Positions 1 through 6,920 of a stretch of DNA of 17,838 nucleotides are shown one piece after another. The notes below the pieces were generated by a model, which saw only the letters and a program-made list of their open reading frames with translations, had not been told where the DNA came from and ran no database searches. Both the position numbers and the translations under genes were made by a program. Position 1 is the first letter of the stretch. Every line of letters begins with the position of its first letter. The DNA comes from Planctomycetota bacterium (GTDB lineage Bacteria; Planctomycetota; UBA8742; JACQVU01), in contig JACQVU010000241.1 in assembly GCA_016209585.1 (NCBI GenBank), positions 1 to 17,838 of the forward strand. The letters are read 5' to 3'.

Positions 1-75
1 GCCCCGCGCCCCAGCACCTCGCCCTCGCCCGCGCCGGCCGGCAAGCCGGGGGCGGAGGGCGACGAGGGGTTCTGA
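1..75 (+). CDS. C-terminal tail of an unidentified protein (partial)
   Basis: Frame 1 is open from the window edge and ends at a TGA (73-75), giving 24 residues rich in Ala, Pro, Ser and Gly and ending in an acidic stretch (EGDEGF). Such a Pro/Ala-rich tail is typical of a disordered C-terminus, but the family cannot be told from this fragment. Its stop lies 30 bp from the convergent STAS gene. I infer a real gene because the composition looks like a flexible tail; it could also be chance reading in GC-rich DNA. Confidence 0.4.
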   Translation, partial: APRPSTSPSPAPAGKPGAEGDEGF

Positions 76-105
76 CCGGCGCGCCGCGCCGTGGTTTCCG
101 GGCGG

Positions 106-456
106 TTACTCGTCAAAGTAGCGGTAGGCGTCGCTCAGGATCTGCACGATGCGGAAGAGGCGGGAAGCGCCGAGCGTGTCGAGGACGTTCATCACCGGCT
201 TGGAGGGGCGCAAGAGCACCAGGTTGCCGCCCTCCTCGCGGGCGTCCTGAACGCCGCGAATGATGACGCCGACGCCGGCCGAACTGATGTAGTCCACGCG
301 GGAGAGGTCCACCACGATGTCGCAATAGCCGTCGTCCAACTCGCGGTTGACGGCGTCTTCCAGGTCCGGCGCGGTGCCGAGGTCGAGATAGCCCGACACC
401 CGCAGCAGCGCCACCTCGTCTTCGGTATGGGTCACGTCAACGTGGAAGGCCGCCAT
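106..456 (-). CDS. STAS-domain anti-sigma factor antagonist (SpoIIAA/RsbV-like)
   Basis: A 116-residue protein that is one STAS domain from end to end, the usual length of SpoIIAA/RsbV proteins. The signature VDLSRVDYISSAGVGVI (about residues 49-65) contains the loop serine (S58 or S59) that a partner-switching anti-sigma kinase phosphorylates in characterised members. By family, the unphosphorylated form would bind the anti-sigma factor and free a sigma factor; no kinase or sigma gene is in view. The frame is open further upstream to 696, but the start at 456 is preferred: it has a strong GGAGGGG ribosome-binding site, the STAS fold begins there, and the 80 extra residues are not domain-like. 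The gene is divergent from the cystathionine beta-synthase gene and convergent with the fragment at the left edge. Confidence 0.88.
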   Translation of the reverse strand: MAAFHVDVTHTEDEVALLRVSGYLDLGTAPDLEDAVNRELDDGYCDIVVDLSRVDYISSAGVGVIIRGVQDAREEGGNLVLLRPSKPVMNVLDTLGASRLFRIVQILSDAYRYFDE

Positions 457-490
457 CCCCACCCCTCCGGCGGATCGCCGCGACGGAAAG

Positions 491-518
491 ATTGTAGGGT
501 GGTCGCTCCAAATGTAAA
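491..518 (-). promoter_or_regulatory. sigma70-type promoter of the STAS gene
   Basis: On the minus strand a TTTACA box (518-513, 5 of 6 to the -35 consensus) is followed after 16 bp by TACAAT (496-491, 5 of 6 to the -10 consensus). It would start transcription near 484, leaving a leader of about 28 nt that carries the GGAGGGG ribosome-binding site. It stands out because it is AT-rich in a very GC-rich spacer. No experimental support. Confidence 0.5.
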
Positions 519-586
519 TCGCACAGTCGGATTCGCCGTCCCGCCCTGTTGTGCAATTTATGCCGGGGCACATTTCACGGGAACGG

Positions 587-615
587 TTCAGCGAACGATC
601 TTCCGGCGCTACACT
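587..615 (+). promoter_or_regulatory. weak candidate promoter for cystathionine beta-synthase
   Basis: TTCAGC (587-592), a 17-bp spacer and TACACT (610-615) give a partial sigma70 match on the + strand about 80 bp upstream of the ATG at 695. Only 3 of 6 and 4 of 6 positions match, so this may be chance; it is the best candidate I see in the 238-bp divergent spacer. Confidence 0.22.
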
Positions 616-694
616 ACGCTGACCGGCGCGGGCGCGCTCGTCACTGGTCGCGCGACGGTGGGAGTCGGGCCGAGGCGAAACAGAGGATCGAGCC

Positions 695-2071
695 ATGAAG
701 CGTATCTATGAGAACGTCCTGGAGGTGGTCGGCAACACCCCGCTCGTGCGGTTGAACAGCGTCACCCGCGGGTTGAAGCCGGCCATATACGCCAAACTGG
801 AGTACCTCAACCCGGCAGGCTCGGTGAAAGATCGCATCGGCATCACCATGATCCGCGCCTGCGAACGGGAGGGGCGCATCAAGCCCGGCGGCACCATCGT
901 AGAGTCCTCCTCCGGCAACACCGGCGCCGGCCTGGCCATCGCCTGCGCGCTTCTCGGTTACCGGCTGGTCGTCACCATCCCGGACAAAATGAGCCAGGAG
1001 AAGATCAACATGCTCAAGGCCTACGGCGGCGACGTAGTGGTCTGCCCCACCGCCGTCGCGCCGGAGGACCCGCGCTCCTATTACTCCGTGGCGAAGCGGC
1101 TGGCCGAGGAGACGCCCAACGCCGTCTGGGTGAACCAGTACCAGAACCAGGCCAATCCGCAGACCCATTACGAGACCACCGGCCCGGAGATCTGGGACGC
1201 CCTCGGCCAGCGGCTGGACGTCTTCGTGGCCGGCATGGGCACGGGCGGCACCATCTCCGGCATCGGCCGGTTCCTGAAGGAGAAGAAGCCGGCGGTGAAG
1301 GTGGTGGGGGCGGACCCCATCGGCTCGCTCTACTACGAGTATTTCAAGACCGGCCGCATGGGCAAGGCCCACACGTACAAGGTGGAGGGAATCGGCGAAG
1401 ACATCCTCCCCGGCACCATGAACTTCAAGTACGTCGACGACGTGGTGCAGGTGACCGACAAGGAGTCGTTTCTCACCGCCCGCCGCCTGGCGCGGGAGGA
1501 GGGCATTTTCTGCGGCGGGTCGGCCGGCTCGGCGGTGGCGGCGGCGCTCCAGGTGGCGCGGGACCTTGACGAATCGAAGTCCATCGTGGTGATTATTCCG
1601 GACTCCGGCGACCGCTACCTGAGCAAGGTGTTCAGCGACGAGTGGATGCGCGAGAACCAGTTCCTCCCCTCGCGCTACCACCTCACGGGCAGCGAAATCC
1701 TGGCGCGCAAGGCCAACCGCTTCGATCGCCTCATCACCGTCTCGCCGCGCGACACCATCTCCCACGCCGTCAAGACCATGCGCGACCACGACATCTCGCA
1801 GATCCCCGTCGCTGAGGGCGCGCGCTTCGTCGGCTCCGTCAAGGAGGGGGCCGTGCTCGAACACATGCTCAGCGGCGAGGTGGGCGGCAACCAGCCGGTG
1901 CGCGACATCATGGACAAGCCGCTGCCGGTGGTCTCCTCCCGCGCCAGCCTGGAAGACATCCGCAGCCTCTTTTCCCCCGACGTGGGGGCGGTGCTGGTGG
2001 ACGAGGGGCAGGGGCGGTTCGGCATTCTGTCGAAGTACGACCTGCTGACACTGCTGTCGGAGCCGGAGTAG
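695..2071 (+). CDS. cbs: cystathionine beta-synthase with C-terminal CBS-domain pair
   Basis: PLP enzyme of fold type II that condenses serine (or an activated serine) with homocysteine to cystathionine in transsulfuration. Residues 1 to about 330 are the catalytic domain: GNTPLVRL near the N-terminus, the Schiff-base lysine K45 in SVKDR, the substrate loop SSSGNTG (71-77), the phosphate-binding GMGTGGTISG (180-189) and a C-terminal GGSAGS loop. Residues from about 338 to 458 form two CBS motifs, which bind adenosyl ligands (AMP or S-adenosylmethionine) and regulate activity in related enzymes. There is no N-terminal heme domain like that of the human enzyme. AGAGGA lies 7 nt before the ATG. 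The CBS pair separates it from plain cysteine synthase CysK, though O-acetylserine sulfhydrylase activity cannot be excluded. It ends in TAG 16 bp from the convergent glycosyltransferase stop. Confidence 0.9.
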   Translation: MKRIYENVLEVVGNTPLVRLNSVTRGLKPAIYAKLEYLNPAGSVKDRIGITMIRACEREGRIKPGGTIVESSSGNTGAGLAIACALLGYRLVVTIPDKMSQEKINMLKAYGGDVVVCPTAVAPEDPRSYYSVAKRLAEETPNAVWVNQYQNQANPQTHYETTGPEIWDALGQRLDVFVAGMGTGGTISGIGRFLKEKKPAVKVVGADPIGSLYYEYFKTGRMGKAHTYKVEGIGEDILPGTMNFKYVDDVVQVTDKESFLTARRLAREEGIFCGGSAGSAVAAALQVARDLDESKSIVVIIPDSGDRYLSKVFSDEWMRENQFLPSRYHLTGSEILARKANRFDRLITVSPRDTISHAVKTMRDHDISQIPVAEGARFVGSVKEGAVLEHMLSGEVGGNQPVRDIMDKPLPVVSSRASLEDIRSLFSPDVGAVLVDEGQGRFGILSKYDLLTLLSEPE

Positions 2072-2087
2072 ACGGTTACGCGCGCGA

Positions 2088-3290
2088 TCACGGCCGGGGG
2101 CGGACGCGGGCTTCGAGCGCCTCGCGGTAGACCCGCTCGATCGACTCGACCATGCGCTCCACACGGAAGCGCGCGGCCATCTCGTCGCGCCCGGCCCCGG
2201 CCATGCGCGCGCGCCGTTCCGGGTCCGCGATCAGTTCCGCGAGCCGCCGGGCGAAAAGGTCCTCGTCCAGCGGGGGAACGCAGTAGCCGTTGACCCCGTC
2301 GCGCACGACCTCGCCGGCGCCGTCGAGGTCGAACGCCACCACCGGAAGGCCGGCCACCAGCGCCTGCGTGATCGCCCGCGCCAACCCTTCCCGCAGCGAT
2401 CCATGGGCGATCAGGTCGCAGGCCAGCACGAGGTCCGGCACTTCGCCGGCGGGCACGTGGCCGGCGAACCGCGCCCCCTCCGGCCCCAGCAGGCTGGTGG
2501 CCAGGGCGCGCAGCCGGCTTTCCAGCATGCCTTCGCCCAGCAGCAACAGGCGGGCGTCGGGCCGGCGGGCGATGGTCCGGGCGCGGGCGAAGGCCCGGAT
2601 CACGATGTCTTGTCCCTTGAGCGGCACCAGCCGGCCCACGCACCCCACCAGCGGGGCGTCCGCGGCCACGCCCAGGCGGGCGCGGACGGCGTGGCGCGGC
2701 GTCGCGGGAGACCGAAAACGGTCCACGTCGAATCCGCTGTAGACGGTGACGAACTGGGAGCGGCGCCCGATGCCGGCGGCCAGGGCCGCCTCCCGCAACG
2801 TGTCGCAGACCGTGATGATCCGGTCCGCCCACGGTGCGGCCGCGCGCTCCACCGCCCGGAAGATCATCGCGGCGGCGCTGCGCTGGCCGGGATAGAACGG
2901 CAACCCGTGGATGGTGTGGATCACGGCCTTCACCGCGGCGATTCGCCCCGCCAACCGCCCCAGCACGCCGGCCTTGGCGCTGTGAGTGTGGATCACGTCG
3001 GGGCGGAAACGGCGCGCCGCCGCCAGCAGCGCGAAAAGGGCGGCCACGTCGCGCGCCGGGCGCACGGGGCGCACCAGGGAATCGATCACCACCACGTCCA
3101 GCCCGGCGGCGCGGGCGCGCTCCATCAACTCCGGCCCGGTGTCGCCCTGTCCATGCAACCGGCCGGCCAGCAGTTGCACGACGTGCCCCCGACGGGCCAG
3201 CAAAAGGCAGGTATCGAGCGTGTTCTCCTGCGCGCCGCCGGGGATGAGCCGCGTGATGACGTGCGTTACGCGCATGCGCCGTGTGCTCAT
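2088..3290 (-). CDS. GT4-family glycosyltransferase
   Basis: A 400-residue GT-B glycosyltransferase of family 4, which transfers a sugar from a nucleotide donor to an acyclic, lipid or glycan acceptor at the cytoplasmic membrane face. The N-terminal acceptor half starts with VTHVITRLIPGGAQ (8-21) and holds HTHSAKAGVLGRLAG (101-115). The donor half holds VGRLVPLKGQD (218-228), the loop SLREGL (298-303) and AGLPVVAFDLDGAGEVV (313-329). The second acidic position of the usual E-x7-E motif is Gln (Q309), which I believe is a subfamily trait rather than damage. The frame is open far upstream across truA, so the start is set by the family N-terminus; ATG 3290 follows a purine-rich GGGGGA, and ATG 3275 is an alternative. 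It is 25 bp downstream of truA and probably cotranscribed. The acceptor is not predictable. Confidence 0.87.
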   Translation of the reverse strand: MSTRRMRVTHVITRLIPGGAQENTLDTCLLLARRGHVVQLLAGRLHGQGDTGPELMERARAAGLDVVVIDSLVRPVRPARDVAALFALLAAARRFRPDVIHTHSAKAGVLGRLAGRIAAVKAVIHTIHGLPFYPGQRSAAAMIFRAVERAAAPWADRIITVCDTLREAALAAGIGRRSQFVTVYSGFDVDRFRSPATPRHAVRARLGVAADAPLVGCVGRLVPLKGQDIVIRAFARARTIARRPDARLLLLGEGMLESRLRALATSLLGPEGARFAGHVPAGEVPDLVLACDLIAHGSLREGLARAITQALVAGLPVVAFDLDGAGEVVRDGVNGYCVPPLDEDLFARRLAELIADPERRARMAGAGRDEMAARFRVERMVESIERVYREALEARVRPRP

Positions 3291-3296
3291 TCCCCC

Positions 3297-3317
3297 GCCC
3301 CTCGTCCCTCGTCCCTC
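3297..3317 (-). repeat. heptanucleotide tandem repeat between truA and the glycosyltransferase
   Basis: Three adjacent 7-bp units read GAGGGAC, GAGGGAC and GAGGGGC on the minus strand. They start immediately at the truA stop and run to the start of the glycosyltransferase, so they fill nearly the whole 25-bp junction and present repeated purine-rich, Shine-Dalgarno-like runs. Confidence 0.6.
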
Positions 3318-4083
3318 AGTAATAGACCCGCGCCAGGAACAACCCCCGCGCCGGCAACGTCGGCCCGGCCCGGCGGCGGTCGCGCGACGACAGAATGTCA
3401 GCCACCTCGCCCGGAGGCGTGCGCCCGCGACCCACGTCGAGCAGCGTGCCCGCGATGATCCGCACCATGTTCCACAGGAAGCCCTCGCCGGTGACCAGCA
3501 GGTGCGCCGTCGCCACGGGCCGGCCGGTCGCCGGCTCACCGCCCCACGGGTGCTCGAAGAGACGGATGGAGCGCACCGTGCGCACCGTCTCTTCCTTGGG
3601 TTGCTGGGCGGGGGTGAACGCGCGGAAGTCGTGCGCGCCCACCAGCGCCGCCGCCCCCGCGCGCATGGCGGCGAGGTCCAGCGCGCCGCGGTGGTGGTGG
3701 ACGAAACGCCGGTCGAAAAGCGGCGGCTGCGAGCCGGTGCGCACCCGGTAGAGGTAGGTCTTGCCCCGCGCCGAGAAGCGCGGGTGGAACCCCTCGGGCG
3801 CCAGCCGCGACTCCCGCGCGCGGATGTCGGCCGGCAAGCGGGCGTTGAGCGCGGGGGCGAAGCGCTCCGGGGCGATGGAAGAGGTGGTGGTGAAGGCGGC
3901 CACCTGCGCCAGGGCGTGCACGCCCGCGTCGGTGCGACCCGCGCCCTCAACCACGGTGGCCTCGCCGGTCAACTCCCGGAGCGCACGCTCGATCTCGCCC
4001 TGGATGGTGCGCAGCCCCTCCTGCCGCTGCCACCCGTGGTAGTCGGCGCCGTCGTAGGCGATGGTGAGCCGCACCAGGGGCAT
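3316..4083 (-). CDS. truA: tRNA pseudouridine(38-40) synthase TruA
   Basis: Converts uridines 38-40 in the tRNA anticodon arm to pseudouridine. The 255-residue length is that of the family. The start LTIAYDGADYHGWQRQ (6-21) and the catalytic motif AGRTDAGVHA with the nucleophile D52 are diagnostic. The C-terminal half has FHPRFSARGKTYLYR and FLWNMVRIIAGTLLDVG, the conserved RNA-binding and active-site segments. ATG 4083 follows GGAAGA at short spacing and a further GGAGGG; the N-terminus matches the family exactly. It is the first gene of a minus-strand pair with the GT4 gene and is divergent from the CBS-aminotransferase fusion across 108 bp. Nothing suggests damage. Confidence 0.95.
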   Translation of the reverse strand: MPLVRLTIAYDGADYHGWQRQEGLRTIQGEIERALRELTGEATVVEGAGRTDAGVHALAQVAAFTTTSSIAPERFAPALNARLPADIRARESRLAPEGFHPRFSARGKTYLYRVRTGSQPPLFDRRFVHHHRGALDLAAMRAGAAALVGAHDFRAFTPAQQPKEETVRTVRSIRLFEHPWGGEPATGRPVATAHLLVTGEGFLWNMVRIIAGTLLDVGRGRTPPGEVADILSSRDRRRAGPTLPARGLFLARVYY

Positions 4084-4175
4084 GATCTTCCGCGCCCTCC
4101 ACGCGCGCCCCCTCCCGACGCCGACGGGACGGTTCGCGGCCGGCTTTCGCCCGGCGGGACCGCGCCGATGGCTGC

Positions 4176-4181
4176 TATACT
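4176..4181 (+). promoter_or_regulatory. candidate -10 box just upstream of the CBS-aminotransferase start
   Basis: TATACT (4176-4181), within CTATACTATAC, is the only AT-rich run in the truA/aminotransferase spacer and matches the -10 consensus at 5 of 6 positions. It lies 10 bp before ATG 4192, so transcription would begin almost at the start codon, giving a leaderless or near-leaderless message; no ribosome-binding site is visible before 4192. I find no good -35 box at 16-18 bp. If ATG 4168 is used instead, this sequence is coding. Confidence 0.28.
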
Positions 4182-4191
4182 ATACGGGCGC

Positions 4192-5643
4192 ATGCACCTG
4201 AAATTCCCGCTCGATGAGGTCTGTGTCGGAGAGCAGGCGACGATCAAGGAAACCATCGTCGCCATCGACCGCCACGGCCTGGGCTTCGTGCTGGTCACCG
4301 GCGCGGGCGGGCTGCTGCTGGGAATCGTCACCGACGGCGACGTGCGCCGCGCGCTCATCCGCGGGGCGGACATCCTCGGCCCGGTCTCCGGCGTCACGAA
4401 CCGCTCGCCGATCACGGCGCCTTGGCGCACCCCCGTGCCCACGCTGCTGCGGCTCGTCAACGACCGCATCCGGCACGTGCCGCTGGTCGACGCGCGCGGC
4501 GCGGTGCGCGACATCTTCTCCTACGAGCACCGCCACCGGCTGCCGGTGGCTGAGCCGCTGCTGGGCGACGAGGAGATGGAGGCGGTGACGACCTGTCTTC
4601 TCTCCGGCTGGATTTCGTCGGGCGGGCCGTTCGTGACGCGGTTCGAGGAGGAGTTCGCGCGGTTCGCGGGCGCCAGACACGCCGTGGCCTGCTGCAACGG
4701 CACGGCGGCGCTGCACCTCATCTACGCGGCGCTGGGGATCGGTCCGGGCGACGAAGTGATCGTGCCGACGCTCACCTTCGTGGCCACGGCCAGCGCGGTG
4801 ATGTTCACGGGCGCGCGGCCGGTGTTCGTGGACGTGGATCCTCACACCTGGACGATGGACCCGGCGGCCGTCGAGGCGGCGATCACGCCGCGCACCAGGG
4901 CCATCGTGCCCGTGCACCTCTACGGCCACCCGGCCGACGTCGACGCCCTCAGCGCGCTGGCCGCGCCGCGGGGCATCGCGGTGGTCGAGGACGCCGCTGA
5001 GGCCCACGGCGCGCGCTATCGCGGCCGGCCGGTCGGCTCGCTCGGCCGGGCCGCGGCCTTCAGTTTCTTCGGCAACAAGATCGTCACCACCGGCGAGGGC
5101 GGCATGGTCACCACCGACGACGACGCCCTCGCCGATCAAGCCCGCATCCTCCGCGACCACGGCATGCGCCCCACCCGCCGCTACTGGCACGAGGTGGTGG
5201 GCTTCAACTACCGCATGACCAACCTGCAGGCCGCCGTCGGCGTCGCGCAACTCGGCAAGGTCCAGGCCATCCTGGCCGCCAAGCGCAACACCGCCGAGCG
5301 TTACCGCATGCACCTGGAGATGACCCCCGGCCTCGCCATGCAGCCGCGCGCCCCCTGGGCCGAGCCGGTCTGCTGGCTCTTCACCATGTTGGTGGAGGAG
5401 GGCTTTCCGCTGGACCGCGACGGCCTCATCGCGGCGCTGGCCGGCCGCGGCATCGACACCCGGCCGGTCTTCCATCCGCTGCACCGCATGCCGCCCTACG
5501 CCCCGAAGCCGGGTGAACGCGAAAGGGCCTTCCCGGTGAGCGAGGAAATCTCCCGCCGCGGCCTCACGCTTCCGAGCGGCGTCGGGCTGGCCGACGCCGA
5601 GATTGATCGCGTGGCGTTCGAGATCCGCGCGCTCGCGCGGTAG
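4192..5643 (+). CDS. CBS-domain pair fused to DegT/DnrJ/EryC1 sugar aminotransferase
   Basis: A 483-residue two-module protein. Residues 1 to about 118 form a CBS-domain pair: LLGIVTDGDVRRALIRG (42-58) and a second half with LLRLVNDRIRHVPLVD (85-100). This wording resembles the CBS module normally fused to sugar-1-phosphate nucleotidyltransferases of the PtmE/LegF kind. Residues from about 118 to 483 are a complete PLP aminotransferase of the DegT family, which makes 3- or 4-amino nucleotide sugars for surface glycans: NGTAAL (170-174) at the phosphate site, the pyridine-binding aspartate in VEDAAEAHG (D267), the Schiff-base lysine K296 in SFFGNKIVTTGEGG, and YRMTNLQAAVG (340-350). ATG 4192 begins where the CBS fold starts; an in-frame ATG at 4168 is possible. 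No nucleotidyltransferase domain is present. The ligand and the sugar substrate are unknown. Confidence 0.88.
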   Translation: MHLKFPLDEVCVGEQATIKETIVAIDRHGLGFVLVTGAGGLLLGIVTDGDVRRALIRGADILGPVSGVTNRSPITAPWRTPVPTLLRLVNDRIRHVPLVDARGAVRDIFSYEHRHRLPVAEPLLGDEEMEAVTTCLLSGWISSGGPFVTRFEEEFARFAGARHAVACCNGTAALHLIYAALGIGPGDEVIVPTLTFVATASAVMFTGARPVFVDVDPHTWTMDPAAVEAAITPRTRAIVPVHLYGHPADVDALSALAAPRGIAVVEDAAEAHGARYRGRPVGSLGRAAAFSFFGNKIVTTGEGGMVTTDDDALADQARILRDHGMRPTRRYWHEVVGFNYRMTNLQAAVGVAQLGKVQAILAAKRNTAERYRMHLEMTPGLAMQPRAPWAEPVCWLFTMLVEEGFPLDRDGLIAALAGRGIDTRPVFHPLHRMPPYAPKPGERERAFPVSEEISRRGLTLPSGVGLADAEIDRVAFEIRALAR

Positions 5644-5664
5644 CCGGGGGCGTTCCGGTTCTCT

Positions 5665-5757
5665 TTACCCTTTGTCGTCGTCCACGGCCTCGTTGTAGCC
5701 CCCGGAGGTCTTGGCGGGAAGGTCGCGGGAGAAGAGGGCGACAAGATCGGAGAGCAT
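5665..5757 (-). CDS. possible 30-residue small ORF or gene remnant
   Basis: ATG 5757 to TAA 5665 encodes 30 residues starting MLSDLVALFSRDLPAK and ending AVDDDKG. A TAG three codons upstream of the ATG closes the frame, and no ribosome-binding site is visible. The last residues and their DNA echo the scpB C-terminus (AVDDGKA): 15 of 16 bases around GTCGTCCACGGC are shared, so it may be a partial duplication rather than a gene. Offered as weak. Confidence 0.18.
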   Translation of the reverse strand: MLSDLVALFSRDLPAKTSGGYNEAVDDDKG

Positions 5758-5807
5758 CGGCGGCTACCGACATGCGGCGGGCGAACGCGAGCGCGCCTTC
5801 GTAATCA

Positions 5808-5883
5808 TGAGACTCGCCGTATCACGAAGACTTTTTGCGGCTTGGCGTGAGACGTCTTCACGTCTTCGCGCGACTCTCGCGCG
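5808..5883. repeat. inverted-repeat-rich spacer segment, possible dispersed repeat
   Basis: The spacer between the aminotransferase and scpB stops (255 bp) has its structure concentrated here. CGAAGAC and GTCTTCG form separated arms, ACGTCTTC occurs twice in tandem, CGTGA and TCACG flank GACGTC, and TTTTTGCGGCTTGGCGTGAG resembles the TTTGCG...TTTGCGTGAG type of dispersed intergenic repeat I know from many environmental genomes. That resemblance is from memory and untested. Apart from the weak ORF above, I see no gene in this spacer. Confidence 0.35.
5867..5883 (-). terminator. GC-rich hairpin downstream of scpB
   Basis: A perfect 7-bp stem (CGCGCGA pairing with TCGCGCG) with a 3-nt loop lies 15 bp past the scpB stop. 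No T-run follows on the minus strand, so it is not a canonical intrinsic terminator; it may stop transcription with Rho help, protect the 3' end, or belong to the surrounding repeat. Confidence 0.35.
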
Positions 5884-5898
5884 CACCTTGGCCTGAGA

Positions 5899-6882
5899 TC
5901 ACGCCTTGCCGTCGTCCACGGCGTCGGGAACGTCGATGTGGTCCACGTCGAAATCGTCGTCCGATTCCGCCCCGGCGTCCTGCCCGGCGGAACCGGCCGG
6001 CGCCGGCTCGGTGGCCACGCGGGTCGCCTTGCGCTCATCGACCACGATGGGCTTCCCGCGCGCCCCGCCGCCCGACGCCTCGCCCGCGGCCGCCGCGGCG
6101 GCGGCGAGGTCGCCGGCCAGCTCGGCCTCGGCCTCTACCACCGCCTCCGGATCGGCGGCGGAGAGGGCGTCGGCGTCACCATCGGCGTCGTCGTTGTCCG
6201 CGCCCTCGGGCGGCGGCCGGAACTCGGCCTTTTGCGGGAGGTCTTTGAGCGACTTGAGGCCGAAGTGGTCGAGGAAGAGGCGCGTCGGCCCGTACTGCAA
6301 CGGCGAGCCGGGCACGGCCTTGCGCCCCACGATCTTCACGAACCCCTTGTCCAGCAACTGCCGCACGTGCAGCGACGAGTTCGCGCCCCGGATCACGTCG
6401 ATCTCCGCGCGCGTGATCGGCGCCTTGTACGCGATGATCGCCAGCGTCTGCAACCCGGCCGGCGTCAGTTTCGCCTCCTTCTGCACCCGCTGCAGCCGGG
6501 AGACGAAGGGGTGGTAGTCGGCCCGCGTGAGCAACTGCCAGCCGCCCGCGATCTCCACGAGGCTGAAGGCGCGCCCGGTGGCGTCGTACTCCGCGGCCAG
6601 CGCGCGCAGCGCCTCTTTCACCTCGGACACGGCGCGCTCCGTGAGTTCCGCCAGCCGCCGGGCGGCCAGCGGCTCGCGGGAGACGAAGAGCAGCGCCTCC
6701 ACCGCCGGCTTCAGCGGAAGGTCGGGAAGCGGCGGTTCGGGCGCGTCGCCGCGCTCCGGCCCGGCGGCGGGCGTGGCGGTTTCGCCGTTTTCCACCGGCT
6801 CCTCCCGGGGACTCTGTGACGCGCGCCCCGCGGTCTTTGGCTCTTTGACGTTCGTCGTCGCGGCCCCACGCTGTTCGCTCAT
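5899..6882 (-). CDS. scpB: segregation and condensation protein B (ScpB)
   Basis: Accessory subunit of the SMC-ScpAB condensin that compacts and separates the chromosome. Paired winged-helix domains span about residues 55-222: LKPAVEALLFVSREPL (57-72), LTPAGLQTLAIIAYKAPITR (139-158), EIDVIRGANSS, VGRKAVPGSPLQYGPT and FLDHFGLKSLKDLP (203-216), all diagnostic. The 50-residue N-terminal leader and the roughly 100-residue acidic, Ala-rich C-terminal tail are extensions beyond the usual size of about 190, giving 327 residues. ATG 6882 is chosen for GGGGAG upstream; the frame also has a start at 6924, which would overlap the upstream reading frame. The neighbour upstream is the parvulin gene, not scpA, which must lie elsewhere. 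Confidence 0.92.
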   Translation of the reverse strand: MSEQRGAATTNVKEPKTAGRASQSPREEPVENGETATPAAGPERGDAPEPPLPDLPLKPAVEALLFVSREPLAARRLAELTERAVSEVKEALRALAAEYDATGRAFSLVEIAGGWQLLTRADYHPFVSRLQRVQKEAKLTPAGLQTLAIIAYKAPITRAEIDVIRGANSSLHVRQLLDKGFVKIVGRKAVPGSPLQYGPTRLFLDHFGLKSLKDLPQKAEFRPPPEGADNDDADGDADALSAADPEAVVEAEAELAGDLAAAAAAAGEASGGGARGKPIVVDERKATRVATEPAPAGSAGQDAGAESDDDFDVDHIDVPDAVDDGKA

Positions 6883-6920
6883 GGTCGCCCCGCTCCCCGT
6901 GGTTCGCTCACCCCGTGCGC

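Noticed and set aside
457..696. N-terminal extension of the STAS frame to 696
   Set aside because: It would cover the promoter and the ribosome-binding site at 457-518 and adds 80 residues without domain character.
641..2164. Long minus-strand frame (507 codons) antisense to cystathionine beta-synthase
   Set aside because: Shadow of a clear enzyme gene. The translation is a His/Arg/Leu/Val-rich jumble with no domain, as expected opposite high-GC codons.
2403..3458. Plus-strand frames opposite the GT4 glycosyltransferase, including the long upstream extension of the aminotransferase frame from 2986
   Set aside because: Low-complexity Arg/Pro/Gly/His translations over well-supported minus-strand genes. 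The aminotransferase similarity starts only at 4192.
3291..3950. Upstream extension of the GT4 glycosyltransferase frame across truA
   Set aside because: The frame is open by chance over truA. The translation is Arg/Ser/Pro-rich, and the family N-terminus begins at 3290.
5711..5896. Plus-strand 61-codon frame in the spacer after the aminotransferase
   Set aside because: Arg/Ala-rich, no ribosome-binding site, and it runs through the inverted repeats; no protein pattern.
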